NCBI RefSeq assembly: GCF_016458205.1
Contig: NZ_JAEMED010000003.1
Span: 1 to 64,000 of the forward strand
Source of the DNA: Streptococcus sp. 121
GTDB taxonomy: Bacteria > Bacillota > Bacilli > Lactobacillales > Streptococcaceae
Length of the DNA: 64,000 nt
Reading direction: 5' to 3'
The number at the start of each line of letters is the position of its first letter. The first letter of the stretch is position 1. The notes beneath the pieces were generated by a model, which did not search any database, had not been told where the DNA came from, and worked only from the letters and a program-made list of their open reading frames with translations. Position numbers and translations under genes: made by a program. Of this stretch, positions 49,744 to 58,910 are shown piece by piece.

Positions 49744-51110
49744 TGAAGAAGTTCACGAATGACTTCCAGGTCATAGCCTAACAAATCTCCTTGGAGGACA
49801 TAGAGGGGCTGGGTAGGATAAGTCCGCCAAGCGGCATCCGTAACAACCAGACTATACTCCATCCCTGCTTGATAGGTTTCCACTTCAATTAAACGGTTGT
49901 GTTGCAGGTACTGTTTGAGGGTCCGAACCATCCGCGCCAAGACCAAAGGTGACCGGTAAGAATCCACCGCCAGTCGCTTAATGGGTTGTTTCAAGTCTCC
50001 CAGATAATCCAAAATCTGAACAAAATCCCATTCAAAAGCTAAGAGGCGACTATCCCCATCGTCCACTAAACGCAAAGCCAGAGAACGAGACACATCTACT
50101 GTAATCCAGGATTGAGGATAGAGTCGGGTATAAGAGCGTAAAGCTCCCTCTACTTCCCAAGGGACAAGTCCTCCTTCAAAGAAATAGACCTGACTAGCCA
50201 AGCGGCCCAAGTCATCTAAAACAGGGCCTGGTCCTTGAGGAGACACCCCTAATTCTTTCAGAGCCTGGAGTAATTCTGTCACCTTATCCTGAATCGGACC
50301 CCCAAAAGCCAAGAATTTCTCCATCTCCCGACTAGACAAGAGACCCTGTCCCAATAGAAAGGCAAACAAAAGGCTCAGCTCAGACGAATCCCAATCCAAG
50401 CTTGCCAAACGGCTTGTTAACTGCTGAAAGGTTGGGTGTTCCTGATACAACCGCAACTCTGCTGACAATTTCTGCTGAAAGCGCTGGCGTAGCTGAGACA
50501 AAGACCACCAAATCGCCAAGTCCAGTCCCGGATCCTTCTGAATCACCGACTCAACCACAGCTTGAAACTGCTGATAGTCTGCCTGTTGCTGGATTCTAGC
50601 AAAATCCTCTGCTTGGGTCATTCCTCGCAGGAGTTCAAAGGCCAAGTACCGCACCTGCACTTCACTCCCTCGCAAACGGCCATTTTGAATGGCCAATCCA
50701 AATTCCTCCAATAACTGGTTGAGGCCTAGCAGCTGGCGGTTCAAGGTTGCTTCACTGATTTGAAAACGAGCGGCTAGCGTCTGAATACTGAAAACCTGCT
50801 GGGACCAAACAGCTTCCAAGATTCGAAAACGCAGAGAGCGCCGTAACAAAATCCCTGTCACAGCCGGCAAACGAAAATCTCGCCCCGCCTGTAAGCGCAA
50901 AAGGTCCCCTTCTAGGCTCAGATGAGCTCCTAGACTTTCTCGGTCTAGGAGCTCATTTAATTCCTCTAAATATTTCAAAAAAGTTTTTCGGGATAAACCC
51001 GTTCGAGCCTGAAGCTCTCCCAGAGACAAAGGTCCACCCTCCTGTAGGAGGGTGGTGATTATCCGATAGGAAGCCGCTGCTACCTTGTCCATTAACTGTG
51101 CACAATCCAT
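49725..51110 (-). CDS. Mga-like helix-turn-helix regulator next to glpK
   Basis: 461 aa from the ATG at 51110 (MDCAQLMDKVAAASYR) with GGGAG six bases upstream. Two N-terminal HTH segments are visible: LSLGELQARTGLSRKTFLKYLEEL (about 32-55) and FSIQTLAARFQISEATLNRQLLGL (about 105-128). A long helical region and a possible EIIB-like C-terminus follow, as in Mga/AtxA-type PRD regulators. It lies directly upstream of glpK on the same strand, as in several streptococci, so glycerol-operon control is plausible but inferred. Confidence 0.65.
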   Translation of the reverse strand: MDCAQLMDKVAAASYRIITTLLQEGGPLSLGELQARTGLSRKTFLKYLEELNELLDRESLGAHLSLEGDLLRLQAGRDFRLPAVTGILLRRSLRFRILEAVWSQQVFSIQTLAARFQISEATLNRQLLGLNQLLEEFGLAIQNGRLRGSEVQVRYLAFELLRGMTQAEDFARIQQQADYQQFQAVVESVIQKDPGLDLAIWWSLSQLRQRFQQKLSAELRLYQEHPTFQQLTSRLASLDWDSSELSLLFAFLLGQGLLSSREMEKFLAFGGPIQDKVTELLQALKELGVSPQGPGPVLDDLGRLASQVYFFEGGLVPWEVEGALRSYTRLYPQSWITVDVSRSLALRLVDDGDSRLLAFEWDFVQILDYLGDLKQPIKRLAVDSYRSPLVLARMVRTLKQYLQHNRLIEVETYQAGMEYSLVVTDAAWRTYPTQPLYVLQGDLLGYDLEVIRELLQTDRIL

Positions 51111-51162
51111 TTTATACTCCCAAGTGAGACTGCGCGTCGCCGCCTCTTCTCTTTTCACAAAA

Positions 51163-52068
51163 TCAAACCTTCTCCTCTTCGATGGAAAGCAAAACCATGG
51201 AGGGAAGAATCAACATAGAGGCCACAAAGAGAGACCAATGGGGCTCCAAGCCTAAAAATGCCAAGCTCAGTAAGATGGAGGCCAAAGGCTCACTGGCTCC
51301 GACGACCGAAATAACCAAAGGCGAAACCAGCTTCAGAGCCTGCAAGAGAATCCAGAAAGACAAGGCAGTCCCAAAGAGAGCAATGATCGCCGAAATAGAA
51401 AGGCTGATTGCGTCCACCTGGAAGGTCACCTGCCAAACAGGATAGAGAAAGTTGGAAAAGGCGCCTGCTACCAAGAGACCCCACCCCAAGGTATAAAGGG
51501 AGCCAAAGCGATTCATAAAATAGGTTGGCAAGGTTGTATTAAAAAGAATTCCCACAGCACTCAAGAGTCCCGCTACCAAAGCCTTGGGACTAATAGAGAG
51601 TTGACTCAGATCCCCCTCACTCACTAGCAAGGCCACTCCAATCATGGTCAACACCACATAGAGAATGGATTTTCCAGAAACTGGATGCTTTTTCCACAGG
51701 GCTGTGTATAGCAAAATAAAGACGGGTGCTGTAAACTGTAAAATTGTAGCTGTAGCCGCATTCGAATGTTGAATACAGAGGTAAAAGAAGTACTGAACTG
51801 AAAAGAGCCCCAAAATCGTATAGGCAAAAAAACGAGGCAACTTTTTCGGGTCTTGCCAAATACTCCAGAGACCTGCTGGATCTTGGACATAAGCCAAAAT
51901 CAATAAGACGAGTCCGCCAATCAAAAGACGCATGGAGGTAATCCAACCCGTTTCCACTGTGTAATGGGAAAAAAAGTATTGACCAATAATTCCACACAAC
52001 CCCCAGACAATACCCGATAAAATTCCATAAAGTGTTCCTTGGATAATCCTTTGCTTTTGATTTTTCAT
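51163..52068 (-). CDS. EamA/DMT-family transporter
   Basis: 301 aa with about ten hydrophobic helices in two EamA halves (first: GILSGIVWGLCGIIGQYFF; second: GLLSAVGILFNTTL ... GASEPLASILLSLAFLG). These are drug/metabolite transporter family carriers; the substrate is unknown. ATG after GAGGAGGTG with its own promoter (52089-52117). LicB-type choline carriers belong to the same fold, but nothing specific supports that here. Confidence 0.8.
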   Translation of the reverse strand: MKNQKQRIIQGTLYGILSGIVWGLCGIIGQYFFSHYTVETGWITSMRLLIGGLVLLILAYVQDPAGLWSIWQDPKKLPRFFAYTILGLFSVQYFFYLCIQHSNAATATILQFTAPVFILLYTALWKKHPVSGKSILYVVLTMIGVALLVSEGDLSQLSISPKALVAGLLSAVGILFNTTLPTYFMNRFGSLYTLGWGLLVAGAFSNFLYPVWQVTFQVDAISLSISAIIALFGTALSFWILLQALKLVSPLVISVVGASEPLASILLSLAFLGLEPHWSLFVASMLILPSMVLLSIEEEKV

Positions 52069-52088
52069 CCTTTCACCTCCTCATCTTT

Positions 52089-52117
52089 ACTATACCATAA
52101 GTCTATCTTTCCGTTAA
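52089..52117 (-). promoter_or_regulatory. Promoter of the EamA transporter gene
   Basis: -35 TTAACG, 17-bp spacer, extended -10 TGG-TATAGT on the - strand, downstream of the sRNA terminator. Confidence 0.65.
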
Positions 52118-52127
52118 GATGGAGAAA

Positions 52128-52299
52128 GAAAAAAAGAACCCAGCTGGGCTCTTAATCTGGAAATAATAGAAAGGATTATCAAACCGTCTGGGGAGAGACT
52201 GTTTGAACCCGAGCCTAGAAATAAGAAGCGAGGACATTCTAACGTCATCAACAAATACCAATTTCTCCATGGCTCAAGAATGTTGTGAAAGACATTCAC
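52128..52299 (-). ncRNA. Candidate structured small RNA, about 170 nt
   Basis: Bounded by a promoter (-35 TTGGCT at 52330-52335, 18 bp, extended -10 TGC-TATACT at 52306-52311) and a terminator made of the palindrome AGAGCCCAGCTGGGTTCT followed by TTTTTT. It has no convincing ORF. Predicted elements are a 5' hairpin (TTGTGA/TCACAA), a long-range helix ACATTCT / AGAATGT whose loop holds GAGCC complementary to GGCTC further on (possible pseudoknot), and a CAAAC/GTTTG hairpin. The EamA gene downstream has its own promoter, so this looks free-standing rather than a leader. It does not resemble SRP RNA, tmRNA, RNase P RNA or tracrRNA. Confidence 0.5.
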
Positions 52300-52353
52300 A
52301 AGATTAGTATAGCAAAATGAAACAGCCACAGCCAAACTGTCCCGCTTCCGCAA

Positions 52354-52555
52354 CACCCTTCATGGGGCCAATTGTTTGGAAATCTATTTATGGGAAAACT
52401 CCAATTTTGCATCAAATCAGGTCGTAGAAACCCTTGAAAAATTAACAGTAAACTTTTCAAGAGTTTCTTTTTTAGAGATGCCTTAAAAAAGAAACCATCT
52501 CAAGATTTCACTCTTTCCCGATTAAGCTTTCCAAAAGAAAAGCTGGAAAATTTTT
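52354..52555. other. Intergenic stretch with a + strand terminator-like hairpin
   Basis: AAACCCTTGAAAA / TTTTCAAGAGTTTC followed by TTTTTT at about 52420-52476 on the + strand. No gene is assigned. A short open stretch at 52318-52413 (ends GKTPILHQIRS) might be a gene remnant but has no SD. Confidence 0.35.
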
Positions 52556-52681
52556 TAATACTCATTAAATTTCAAAATCTGACGTTGTCAAGCCTCTTCG
52601 GTGAACTTCAGTTCAACCATCATCGGCTTTCCTAGTCATTTTTTTGAAATTTTTCGAGTATTCCGATTTTGAAGTTTGTCC
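52556..52681 (-). repeat. Family B repeat, copy B2, short form
   Basis: ATACTCATTAAATTTCAAAATCTGACGTTG at one end and GAGTATTCCGATTTTGAAGTTTG at the other. The core (TCGGTGAACTTCAGTTCA ... CATCATCGGCTTTCCTAGTCA) differs from B3/B4 and is shared with the left part of B1. Confidence 0.7.
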
Positions 52682-52745
52682 AGTATAACTTTTTCAAATC
52701 TTTTTCTATTGTGTTGCATATAAGAAACAAGTGTACATTTAAGAG

Positions 52746-52773
52746 AAAAAGGCTGGAAATTCCAACCTTTTCG
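52746..52773 (-). terminator. Terminator of pgi
   Basis: On the - strand AAAAGGTTGGAA / TTCCAGCCTTTTT, just after the stop codon. Confidence 0.8.
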
Positions 52774-52778
52774 TTTTA

Positions 52779-54128
52779 TTATAGGCGAGCATTGAGCTCT
52801 GCAGATAATTCTTCAAATCCAGGTTTCCCAAGAAGGGCAAACATGTTTTTCTTGTAAGCTTCAACACCTGGTTGGTCAAATGGATTGATACCATTGAGGT
52901 AGCCAGAAATCGCAATCGCCAATTCGAAGAAGTAGATGACATAACCTAGAGTGAATGCATCTTGTTCTGGTAGAGTTACGAACATATTTGGAACATCCCC
53001 ATCTGTGTGAGCCAAAAGAACGCCATCCGTCGCTTTCTTATTCACAAAGTCAACATCTTTCCCTTGGATGTAACCAAGACCATCTAGATCCTCTTCAAAT
53101 TCAGGAATAATCACGTTCTTACGTGGTTTGTCAACACGAACGACGGTTTCAAACATAATACGCGCCCCTTCTTGGATAAATTGACCAAGAGAGTGCAGGT
53201 CAGTAGAGAAGTTCGCAGATGTTGGGTAAATTCCTTTTTGGTCTTTTCCTTCTGACTCCCCAGCTAATTGTTTCCACCACTCGCTGAAGTATTGAAGAGA
53301 TGGCTCATAGTTCACCAAGATTTCTGTCGCATATCCTTTGCGGTAAAGAATATTCCGAACTGCCGCATATTGGTAAGCTTGGTTTTCTTTCAAATCTGCT
53401 GAAGCATAATCTTTACGAGCAGCATTGGCTCCATCCATAAGCGCTTGAATGTCCGCTCCAGACGCAGCAATTGGAAGAAGTCCTACAGCTGTCAATACTG
53501 AGAAACGACCCCCAACATCATCTGGTACGACAAATGTTTGCCAGTTGTTCGCATCTGCTTCTACTTTCACCGCTCCTTTTTCACGGTCAGTTGTTGCGTA
53601 AATCCGACGGTTCGCTTCTTCTTGCCCATATTTCTTAATCAAGAGTTCTTTAAAGACACGGAAAGCAATCGCTGGTTCTGTTGTGGTTCCAGATTTAGAA
53701 ATCACATTCACAGAGAAATCCTTGTCTTCCACGTACTCAACCAAATCCGCCAAATAAGTAGAAGAAATGGAGTTTCCAGCATAGAGAATTTGTGGAGCTT
53801 TACGCTCTTCCTTGCTTTGCAAGTTCACAAAGTGATTGTTCAAGAAATCAATCGCTGCCTTGGCACCAAGGTAAGAACCACCAATTCCGATAACAACCAA
53901 TACTTCGCTATCTGATTTGATTTTCTCAGCTGCTTCAAGGATACGTGCAAATTCTTCCTTGTCGTAGTTTTCAGGAAGGTCTAACCAGCCTGTAAAGTCG
54001 CTTCCAGCCCCTGTTCCCTTACGTAGTAATTCGTCAGCTGCTGAAACTTGTGCTTGCATGTAGTCCACTTCATGTGGAGCTACAAATTTACCTAGCACTT
54101 TTGAATAATCGAATTGAATATGTGCCAT
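52779..54128 (-). CDS. pgi: Glucose-6-phosphate isomerase
   Basis: 449 aa, the standard Gram-positive length. SIS-fold motifs [50 protein letters not shown] and [16 protein letters not shown] are present. It interconverts glucose-6-phosphate and fructose-6-phosphate. Monocistronic, with SD GGAGGAAGCAGG. Confidence 0.96.
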   Translation of the reverse strand: MAHIQFDYSKVLGKFVAPHEVDYMQAQVSAADELLRKGTGAGSDFTGWLDLPENYDKEEFARILEAAEKIKSDSEVLVVIGIGGSYLGAKAAIDFLNNHFVNLQSKEERKAPQILYAGNSISSTYLADLVEYVEDKDFSVNVISKSGTTTEPAIAFRVFKELLIKKYGQEEANRRIYATTDREKGAVKVEADANNWQTFVVPDDVGGRFSVLTAVGLLPIAASGADIQALMDGANAARKDYASADLKENQAYQYAAVRNILYRKGYATEILVNYEPSLQYFSEWWKQLAGESEGKDQKGIYPTSANFSTDLHSLGQFIQEGARIMFETVVRVDKPRKNVIIPEFEEDLDGLGYIQGKDVDFVNKKATDGVLLAHTDGDVPNMFVTLPEQDAFTLGYVIYFFELAIAISGYLNGINPFDQPGVEAYKKNMFALLGKPGFEELSAELNARL

Positions 54129-54204
54129 ATTCCTGCTTCCTCCAATTTTTTATCTCCCTTATCTTACTCTTTTATTAAAAAAAAAGCAAGAAAGGTCACA
54201 AAAA

Positions 54205-55089
54205 TTAACGGTTTAATGCAAACGTTATACCTGCTTCAAAACTGGGCGATGTAGCTTGCAGAACCAGAGACTCCTGTGTCAAAGGATGAACGAAGCTTAA
54301 GCGATGCGCGTGAAGCAGGAGTCGCCCTTCTGGATGAGGGTGATACAAAGGATCTCCCACAAGCGGGTGTCCATGGTGAGACAAGTGCACCCGAATCTGG
54401 TGTGTTCGTCCTGTTGCCAGCTGACAAGCCACCAAGGTCCGATCTCCATTTGACTTCAAAACCCGTATCGTCGTCTGGGCCCGCTGCCCCTTTTTAGAAT
54501 CAACTCGCCGCTTGCGTCGGTCATGTCGATCCCGTCCAATCATATCTCGGTATACCTGCTCCTTCCGAGCAAATGTCCCTTCGACCAAGGCCCAATATTC
54601 CCGTTTGATTTTCCGATTCTCCAAAAGCCGATTCAATAACGGCAGGATCACAGGGTTCTTGGCAAAAAGTAACAGGCCGCTGGTCTCCTGGTCTAGCCTG
54701 TGAACCACATAGCAGGTTTGGCCCGTATGGGCAACCACATGATTGAGACAGGCAATTTCACCAGGCTGATTGGCGTGCGTCTTCATTCCTTCAGGCTTTT
54801 GAACGACAATCAGATGCTCATCCTCATAGAGAACCTTAATCTGATCCGCCTGCCCCGGCTGAACCTGGCGATCCTCGTACCAGTTCTCCTTAAAATCCAA
54901 GTCCAAGACTTGTCCCTTCTCCACTGGTATTTGCCAGTGGACGGCCTGGCCATCTAAGGTCAATGCCTTTTCCATCCTTAGAAAATGGCGGATTTTCCGG
55001 GGTATCAGTAGTTTCTCTTCTAGCACCTGTTTAATGGTGAGCCCTGTCCAGGCAGCAGGGATTGTGATGTTAATTTTCATACTCTTCAT
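54205..55089 (-). CDS. RluD/RluA-family pseudouridine synthase
   Basis: 294 aa. An N-terminal S4-like part (LLIPRKIRHFLRMEKALTLDG) is followed by the catalytic motif HRLDQETSGLLLF with the active-site Asp, then LATGRTHQIRVHLSHHGHPLVGDPLY. It isomerises uridines in 23S rRNA or tRNA; the exact target site is not inferable. Two near starts (55089 and 55080) both have weak SDs. Divergent from pbp2A. Confidence 0.9.
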   Translation of the reverse strand: MKSMKINITIPAAWTGLTIKQVLEEKLLIPRKIRHFLRMEKALTLDGQAVHWQIPVEKGQVLDLDFKENWYEDRQVQPGQADQIKVLYEDEHLIVVQKPEGMKTHANQPGEIACLNHVVAHTGQTCYVVHRLDQETSGLLLFAKNPVILPLLNRLLENRKIKREYWALVEGTFARKEQVYRDMIGRDRHDRRKRRVDSKKGQRAQTTIRVLKSNGDRTLVACQLATGRTHQIRVHLSHHGHPLVGDPLYHPHPEGRLLLHAHRLSFVHPLTQESLVLQATSPSFEAGITFALNR

Positions 55090-55182
55090 TGTAACAGAAA
55101 GAAAGCTTAAGAAAAACTGAAAACAAGCCTAGAACCAAGGCATTTTCTTGTTCCCTTGTAGAGAAATTGATACAATAGCCCT

Positions 55183-57423
55183 ATGAATAGACTAAAAAAC
55201 GCCTTTGAGCAGTTCTTACAGCTCTTTAAGGCATCCGAAAACGAAGAAGAACTGTTAGAAAACCAAGACGAGCTTTCTTCAGAAGCCTCGTCTCCAGAGC
55301 AAGACTCCAGTGAGAGTAGTCGCTCCGCAAATAAGAAAAAACGCGGCTTCTGGCCTGGTTTTCGCCGCTTCTGGCGCCGTTACCATCTGACCAAAATTCT
55401 CTTAATCCTGGTTCTGTCTTTTAGCTTGGTTATCGGTGGTTGGCTCTTCTACTTGGCTAAGTCTTCCAATGTCGAGGACTTACAAAATGCCCTTAAGGCC
55501 ACAACCATTATCTACGACCGCAATGACGACGAGGCTGGGAGCCTGACCGGACGGAAGGGAACCTATGTTGAGTTAACAGCTATCAATCCCAATTTGCAGA
55601 ACGCCGTGATAGCGACGGAGGATCGCTCCTTCTACGAAAACAGTGGGATCAACTACGGGCGCTTCGCTTTAGCCATCGTAACGGCAGGTCGCAGCGGTGG
55701 TGGCTCTACCATTACCCAACAGTTGGCCAAAAATGCCTATTTGTCGCAAGACCAGACTATCCAACGGAAGGCGAAAGAGTTCTTCTTAGCTTTAGAATTA
55801 ACAAAAACCTATTCTAAAGAAGAAATCTTAACCATGTACCTCAACAACACCTACTACGGAAATGGGATTTGGGGAATCGAGGATGCCAGTCAGAAATACT
55901 TTGGCGTCACGGCTAGCGAGCTAACCCTAGATCAGGCGGCAACCCTGGCGGGTATGCTCAAGGGACCAGAGCTCTATAATCCGCTCTCTTCCTTGGAGAA
56001 TGCGACCAACCGGCGAGACACGGTGCTGATGAACATGGTGAACGCTGGCTACATCAGCCAGGAAGAAGCTGACCAAGCGGCGGCTGTCGATATGGCTTCT
56101 CAGTTAAGGGACACCTACCAGGGCAAGGCCAATGACTATCGTTACCCCTCCTACTTTGACGCCGTTATTGCGGAAGCCGAGAAAATCTACGGCCTTTCAG
56201 AAGAGGACATTGTCAACAACGGCTACCGCATTTACACCGAGTTAGATCAGAACTACCAGGCCAATATGCAGCTGATTTTCGACAACGAAAGCCTCTTCCC
56301 GCAGGCAGCCGACGGCAGCTACGCTCAATCTGGAAGTGTAGCCCTAGATCCACAAACCGGTGGCGTTCGAGGCTTGGTTGGCCGTATCAATTCCGATGAA
56401 AACCCTGAATTCCGGAGCTTTAACTACGCCACTCAATCCAAGCGTAGCCCCGGATCGACCATCAAACCCATTGTCTCTTACACACCAGCCCTCGCTGCTG
56501 GTTGGTCCATCAACACCCAGCTAAACAACAGCAAAAAAACTTACGGGGACTACAGTATCGATAACTATGCCGGTATGACCACCGCCCCTACAGTTCCCAT
56601 GTACGAAGCCTTAGCCGACTCTCTCAATATCCCAGCCGTCGCAACCTTGGACGAACTGGGTGTTGACAAAGGCGTCGAAAGCGCCAAGAAATTCGGCCTC
56701 AAATTAGCCAGCGATACCCCTACTCTCGGTATGGCCTTGGGAAGCGGTTTTGAAACCAATCCCTTACAAATGGCTCAGGCCTATGGGGCCTTCGCAAATG
56801 ATGGGGTCATGCGTGATGCCCATTTGATCACCAAGATTGAAAACGCTAGTGGTCAAATCATTAAGACCCATAAGTCCACTTCTACACGGGTTATGTCCAG
56901 TTCCGATGCTAGCAAGATGACCCAAATGATGCAGGGAACCTTTACCAACGGAACCGGTATCTACGCTGCACCATATGGCTACACCATGGCCGGAAAAACC
57001 GGAACCATGGAGACCGACTTCAACCCTGACGTCTCCAGCGACCAGTGGGTCATCGGTTACACCCCAGACGTGGTTATCAGCCAGTGGGTCGGTTTCCCTG
57101 AAACGGATCAGGAACATTACCTAACTGGAACGTCATCAACCGAAGCCGCTACCATTTTCCAAAGCGTAGCCGCCAGCGTTCTCCCTTACACCGAAGGTAG
57201 CACCTTCTCAGCGGAGAACGCCTACGCCGCAAATGGCATCGCTCCTGTCAATATCTATGGACAAGAAGAAACGACTAACAACGGCACCCTCAATGACTTC
57301 CTCAACGATGTGCAAAGTCAAGCTCAAACCATGGTTGATCAAGCCAAGGAAGCCCTTAACAGCGCACAACTACCAGAAAAAGCTAAAAACCTCTGGGATA
57401 GCTTCACTGGGCTTTTCCAATAA
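55183..57423 (+). CDS. pbp2A: Class A penicillin-binding protein 2a
   Basis: 746 aa bifunctional enzyme. Acidic cytoplasmic N-terminus, then one membrane helix at about 70-92. Glycosyltransferase domain with [49 protein letters not shown] and [14 protein letters not shown]. Transpeptidase domain with SxxK in [11 protein letters not shown] and KTGT. The C-terminal tail is Gln/Ala-rich. Polymerises and crosslinks peptidoglycan. It is followed by rpmG, secE and then nusG, the usual streptococcal order. Confidence 0.94.
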   Translation: MNRLKNAFEQFLQLFKASENEEELLENQDELSSEASSPEQDSSESSRSANKKKRGFWPGFRRFWRRYHLTKILLILVLSFSLVIGGWLFYLAKSSNVEDLQNALKATTIIYDRNDDEAGSLTGRKGTYVELTAINPNLQNAVIATEDRSFYENSGINYGRFALAIVTAGRSGGGSTITQQLAKNAYLSQDQTIQRKAKEFFLALELTKTYSKEEILTMYLNNTYYGNGIWGIEDASQKYFGVTASELTLDQAATLAGMLKGPELYNPLSSLENATNRRDTVLMNMVNAGYISQEEADQAAAVDMASQLRDTYQGKANDYRYPSYFDAVIAEAEKIYGLSEEDIVNNGYRIYTELDQNYQANMQLIFDNESLFPQAADGSYAQSGSVALDPQTGGVRGLVGRINSDENPEFRSFNYATQSKRSPGSTIKPIVSYTPALAAGWSINTQLNNSKKTYGDYSIDNYAGMTTAPTVPMYEALADSLNIPAVATLDELGVDKGVESAKKFGLKLASDTPTLGMALGSGFETNPLQMAQAYGAFANDGVMRDAHLITKIENASGQIIKTHKSTSTRVMSSSDASKMTQMMQGTFTNGTGIYAAPYGYTMAGKTGTMETDFNPDVSSDQWVIGYTPDVVISQWVGFPETDQEHYLTGTSSTEAATIFQSVAASVLPYTEGSTFSAENAYAANGIAPVNIYGQEETTNNGTLNDFLNDVQSQAQTMVDQAKEALNSAQLPEKAKNLWDSFTGLFQ

Positions 57424-57483
57424 AGATGAGAAAATCGGGTTTCACAGGCCTCGGCCCTGACCCGATTTTTCCCTCTATAAAAC

Positions 57484-57512
57484 TTGGCAAGAGTTTCAAA
57501 TCTTGCTATAAT
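57484..57512 (+). promoter_or_regulatory. Promoter of rpmG-secE
   Basis: -35 TTGGCA, 17-bp spacer, extended -10 TGC-TATAAT; the rpmG start codon follows 18 bp later. Confidence 0.85.
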
Positions 57513-57530
57513 AGGACTATTGGAGGCATC

Positions 57531-57683
57531 ATGGCACTAAAAAAAGCAAGTTTAGCCTGCACGGTTTGTGGCTCACGGAATTATTCCATCAAGCTTAGCA
57601 GCAACCCCAAACCAACACGGCTCGAAGTTAATAAATTCTGCAAGCATTGCAGCAAATACACCATTCATAAAGAAACACGTTAG
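57531..57683 (+). CDS. rpmG: 50S ribosomal protein L33, zinc-binding form
   Basis: 50 aa from the ATG at 57531 with SD TTGGAGG. Two CxxC pairs (CTVCG and CKHCS) mark the Zn-ribbon (C+) type. It is one of two or more L33 copies usual in streptococci, the one linked to secE. Confidence 0.95.
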   Translation: MALKKASLACTVCGSRNYSIKLSSNPKPTRLEVNKFCKHCSKYTIHKETR

Positions 57684-57692
57684 GAGATATCA

Positions 57693-57872
57693 ATGAGATT
57701 TGTCCTCGATACCTTTCGGGTCTTGCGGGATACCACTTGGCCCAATCGAAAACAACGCTGGACTGACTTCTGGTCTGTCCTACAATATTCTGCCTTTTTC
57801 ATCCTCGTCATTTTTCTATTTGACCAGGCTGTATCAAGGGTCTTTAATCTTCTCTTGGACTTCTTCCAATAG
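57693..57872 (+). CDS. secE: Preprotein translocase subunit SecE
   Basis: 59 aa with ATG after AGGAGA, 9 bp past rpmG. Short single-span SecE: an amphipathic lead with the conserved TTWPNRKQ, then one hydrophobic helix (YSAFFILVIFLFDQAV). It stabilises SecY in the membrane. Normally followed closely by nusG; here about 1 kb intervenes. Confidence 0.93.
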   Translation: MRFVLDTFRVLRDTTWPNRKQRWTDFWSVLQYSAFFILVIFLFDQAVSRVFNLLLDFFQ

Positions 57873-57880
57873 AAAACCAA

Positions 57881-57917
57881 ACAAGAGGCTGGAACAGTTG
57901 TTCCAGCCTCTTGTCTT
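57881..57917 (+). terminator. Hairpin after secE
   Basis: CAAGAGGCTGGAACAG / TTCCAGCCTCTTG, a strong stem with only a weak T-rich tail. It probably ends or slows the secE transcript. Confidence 0.55.
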
Positions 57918-57956
57918 GTACTCTACTCTGTCCGCTACCTCGCCTACTAGCAGCTG

Positions 57957-58105
57957 ATATACTCTTTTAGTTTATCTTTTATTACTGTGTTAGCTCGTCT
58001 TGCCGTACTTATTTGAAACTTTCTTCGAAAGTTTTATCAGCAACCTCAAAATCTCCCTCAAGATTTTGACCTGTCTACGACTCGCTGCCTTGTACTAAAA
58101 GACTC
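57957..58105 (-). repeat. Family A (RUP-like) repeat, copy A5, long form
   Basis: TATACTCTTTTAG ... CTAAAAGACTC with the internal CTCAAAATCTC and CTTTCTTCGAAAG hairpins also seen in A3. AGCAGCTGATA before it and AGCAGTTGATA after it suggest a duplicated or pre-existing repeat boundary. It directly abuts family B copy B3. Confidence 0.85.
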
Positions 58106-58113
58106 TAGCAGTT

Positions 58114-58332
58114 GATACTCGAAATAGTTCGAAATCTGAAATGAATTTTAATCCAGGAATTGAATTAAAATTTATAGGTCATGAAGCAAGCATCACTTGT
58201 AATCAATCCGATGAAGATAGTTCAACAGGTCTGGGAGACCTGTTGAATATTATCGCTAAAGCGTGCAAGGCACGCAATCAAGGGGTTCGGCAAAGAAGAT
58301 TAACACATTCAGATTTTGAAATGTAATAAGTG
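58114..58332 (+). repeat. Family B repeat, copy B3
   Basis: About 219 bp. Nearly an inverted copy of B4 at 61042-61261: GATACTCGAAATAG terminus, TTTTAATCCAGGAATTG hairpin, CAACAGGTCT/AGACCTGTTG hairpin, and a far end of AACACATTCAGATTTTGAAATG. Confidence 0.85.
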
Positions 58333-58392
58333 TGAAAAACTTCTCATCAACGATTCTACAGCCTATTTCTACGCAATATACAAGCTAAACAA

Positions 58393-58755
58393 CTACTCCT
58401 TATCCGGAATCACCCAGAAAAGATAGTAGGTAATAAAGACTGTCAAACAGCCCAAGGCTCCTTTAACCCAAATAATAGGCGCAAAATAGAGGGACAAGCC
58501 CATCAAAAGATAGATTTGAATAATAATGGCTTTTTTTCTTCTCCTTGGAATGGAGCGACTAGTAGCATAGTCCAAAGCATAATAGCGGTATATCTTGCTT
58601 CTCTTCAGCTTCTCATTGAGCCTCTGTGATGATTTGGCAAAACAAAAACTAGCTAGCAGTAAAAAAGGCGTTGTTGGTAAAATGGGTAAAAAGATTCCTA
58701 GAGTCCCTATCAGAAGGCTTAGCGAGCCCAAGATTAAATAGAAGATTCGTTTCAT
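58393..58755 (-). CDS. DUF454 (YbaN-like) membrane protein
   Basis: 120 aa. Starts with a hydrophobic hairpin (LILGSLSLLIGTLGIFLPILPTTPFLLLASFCFAKSS), the DUF454 signature with the Pro-rich turn, then a basic loop (RRRKKA) and two more helices. Inner-membrane protein of unknown function. It sits in opposite orientation inside the secE-nusG gap with repeats on one side. Confidence 0.8.
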   Translation of the reverse strand: MKRIFYLILGSLSLLIGTLGIFLPILPTTPFLLLASFCFAKSSQRLNEKLKRSKIYRYYALDYATSRSIPRRRKKAIIIQIYLLMGLSLYFAPIIWVKGALGCLTVFITYYLFWVIPDKE

Positions 58756-58851
58756 AAAGCCTCCTTATATTTGTTTAGTATATCACAATTTTCAGATTAA
58801 AACGATTGGACTTCTTTTTTCCAATCTCCCCATATCTCCACTTTTTTGTGT

Positions 58852-58887
58852 TATAATGTGTAAGAAATACGCCAAGCCTTCGGGCTT
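58852..58887 (+). promoter_or_regulatory. nusG promoter -10 and a short leader hairpin with T-run
   Basis: TATAAT at 58852-58857; its -35 is weak. Just past the expected start site, AAGCC-TTCG-GGCTT followed by TTTT (58874-58891) forms a compact terminator-like hairpin before the SD. It may attenuate nusG. Confidence 0.5.
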
Positions 58888-58910
58888 TTTTATATAGGAA
58901 AGGAATGTCC

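Noticed and set aside
52128-52299. Leader riboswitch of the EamA transporter
   Set aside because: A separate good promoter lies between the terminator and the gene, so a free-standing RNA is more likely, though a dual role is not excluded.
52128-52299. 6S RNA, SRP RNA, tmRNA or tracrRNA
   Set aside because: None of the conserved core sequences of these RNAs could be recognised, and the gene context does not fit.
52318-52413. Short + strand open frame ending GKTPILHQIRS
   Set aside because: No SD, an in-frame stop just upstream, and no recognisable family; at most a gene remnant.
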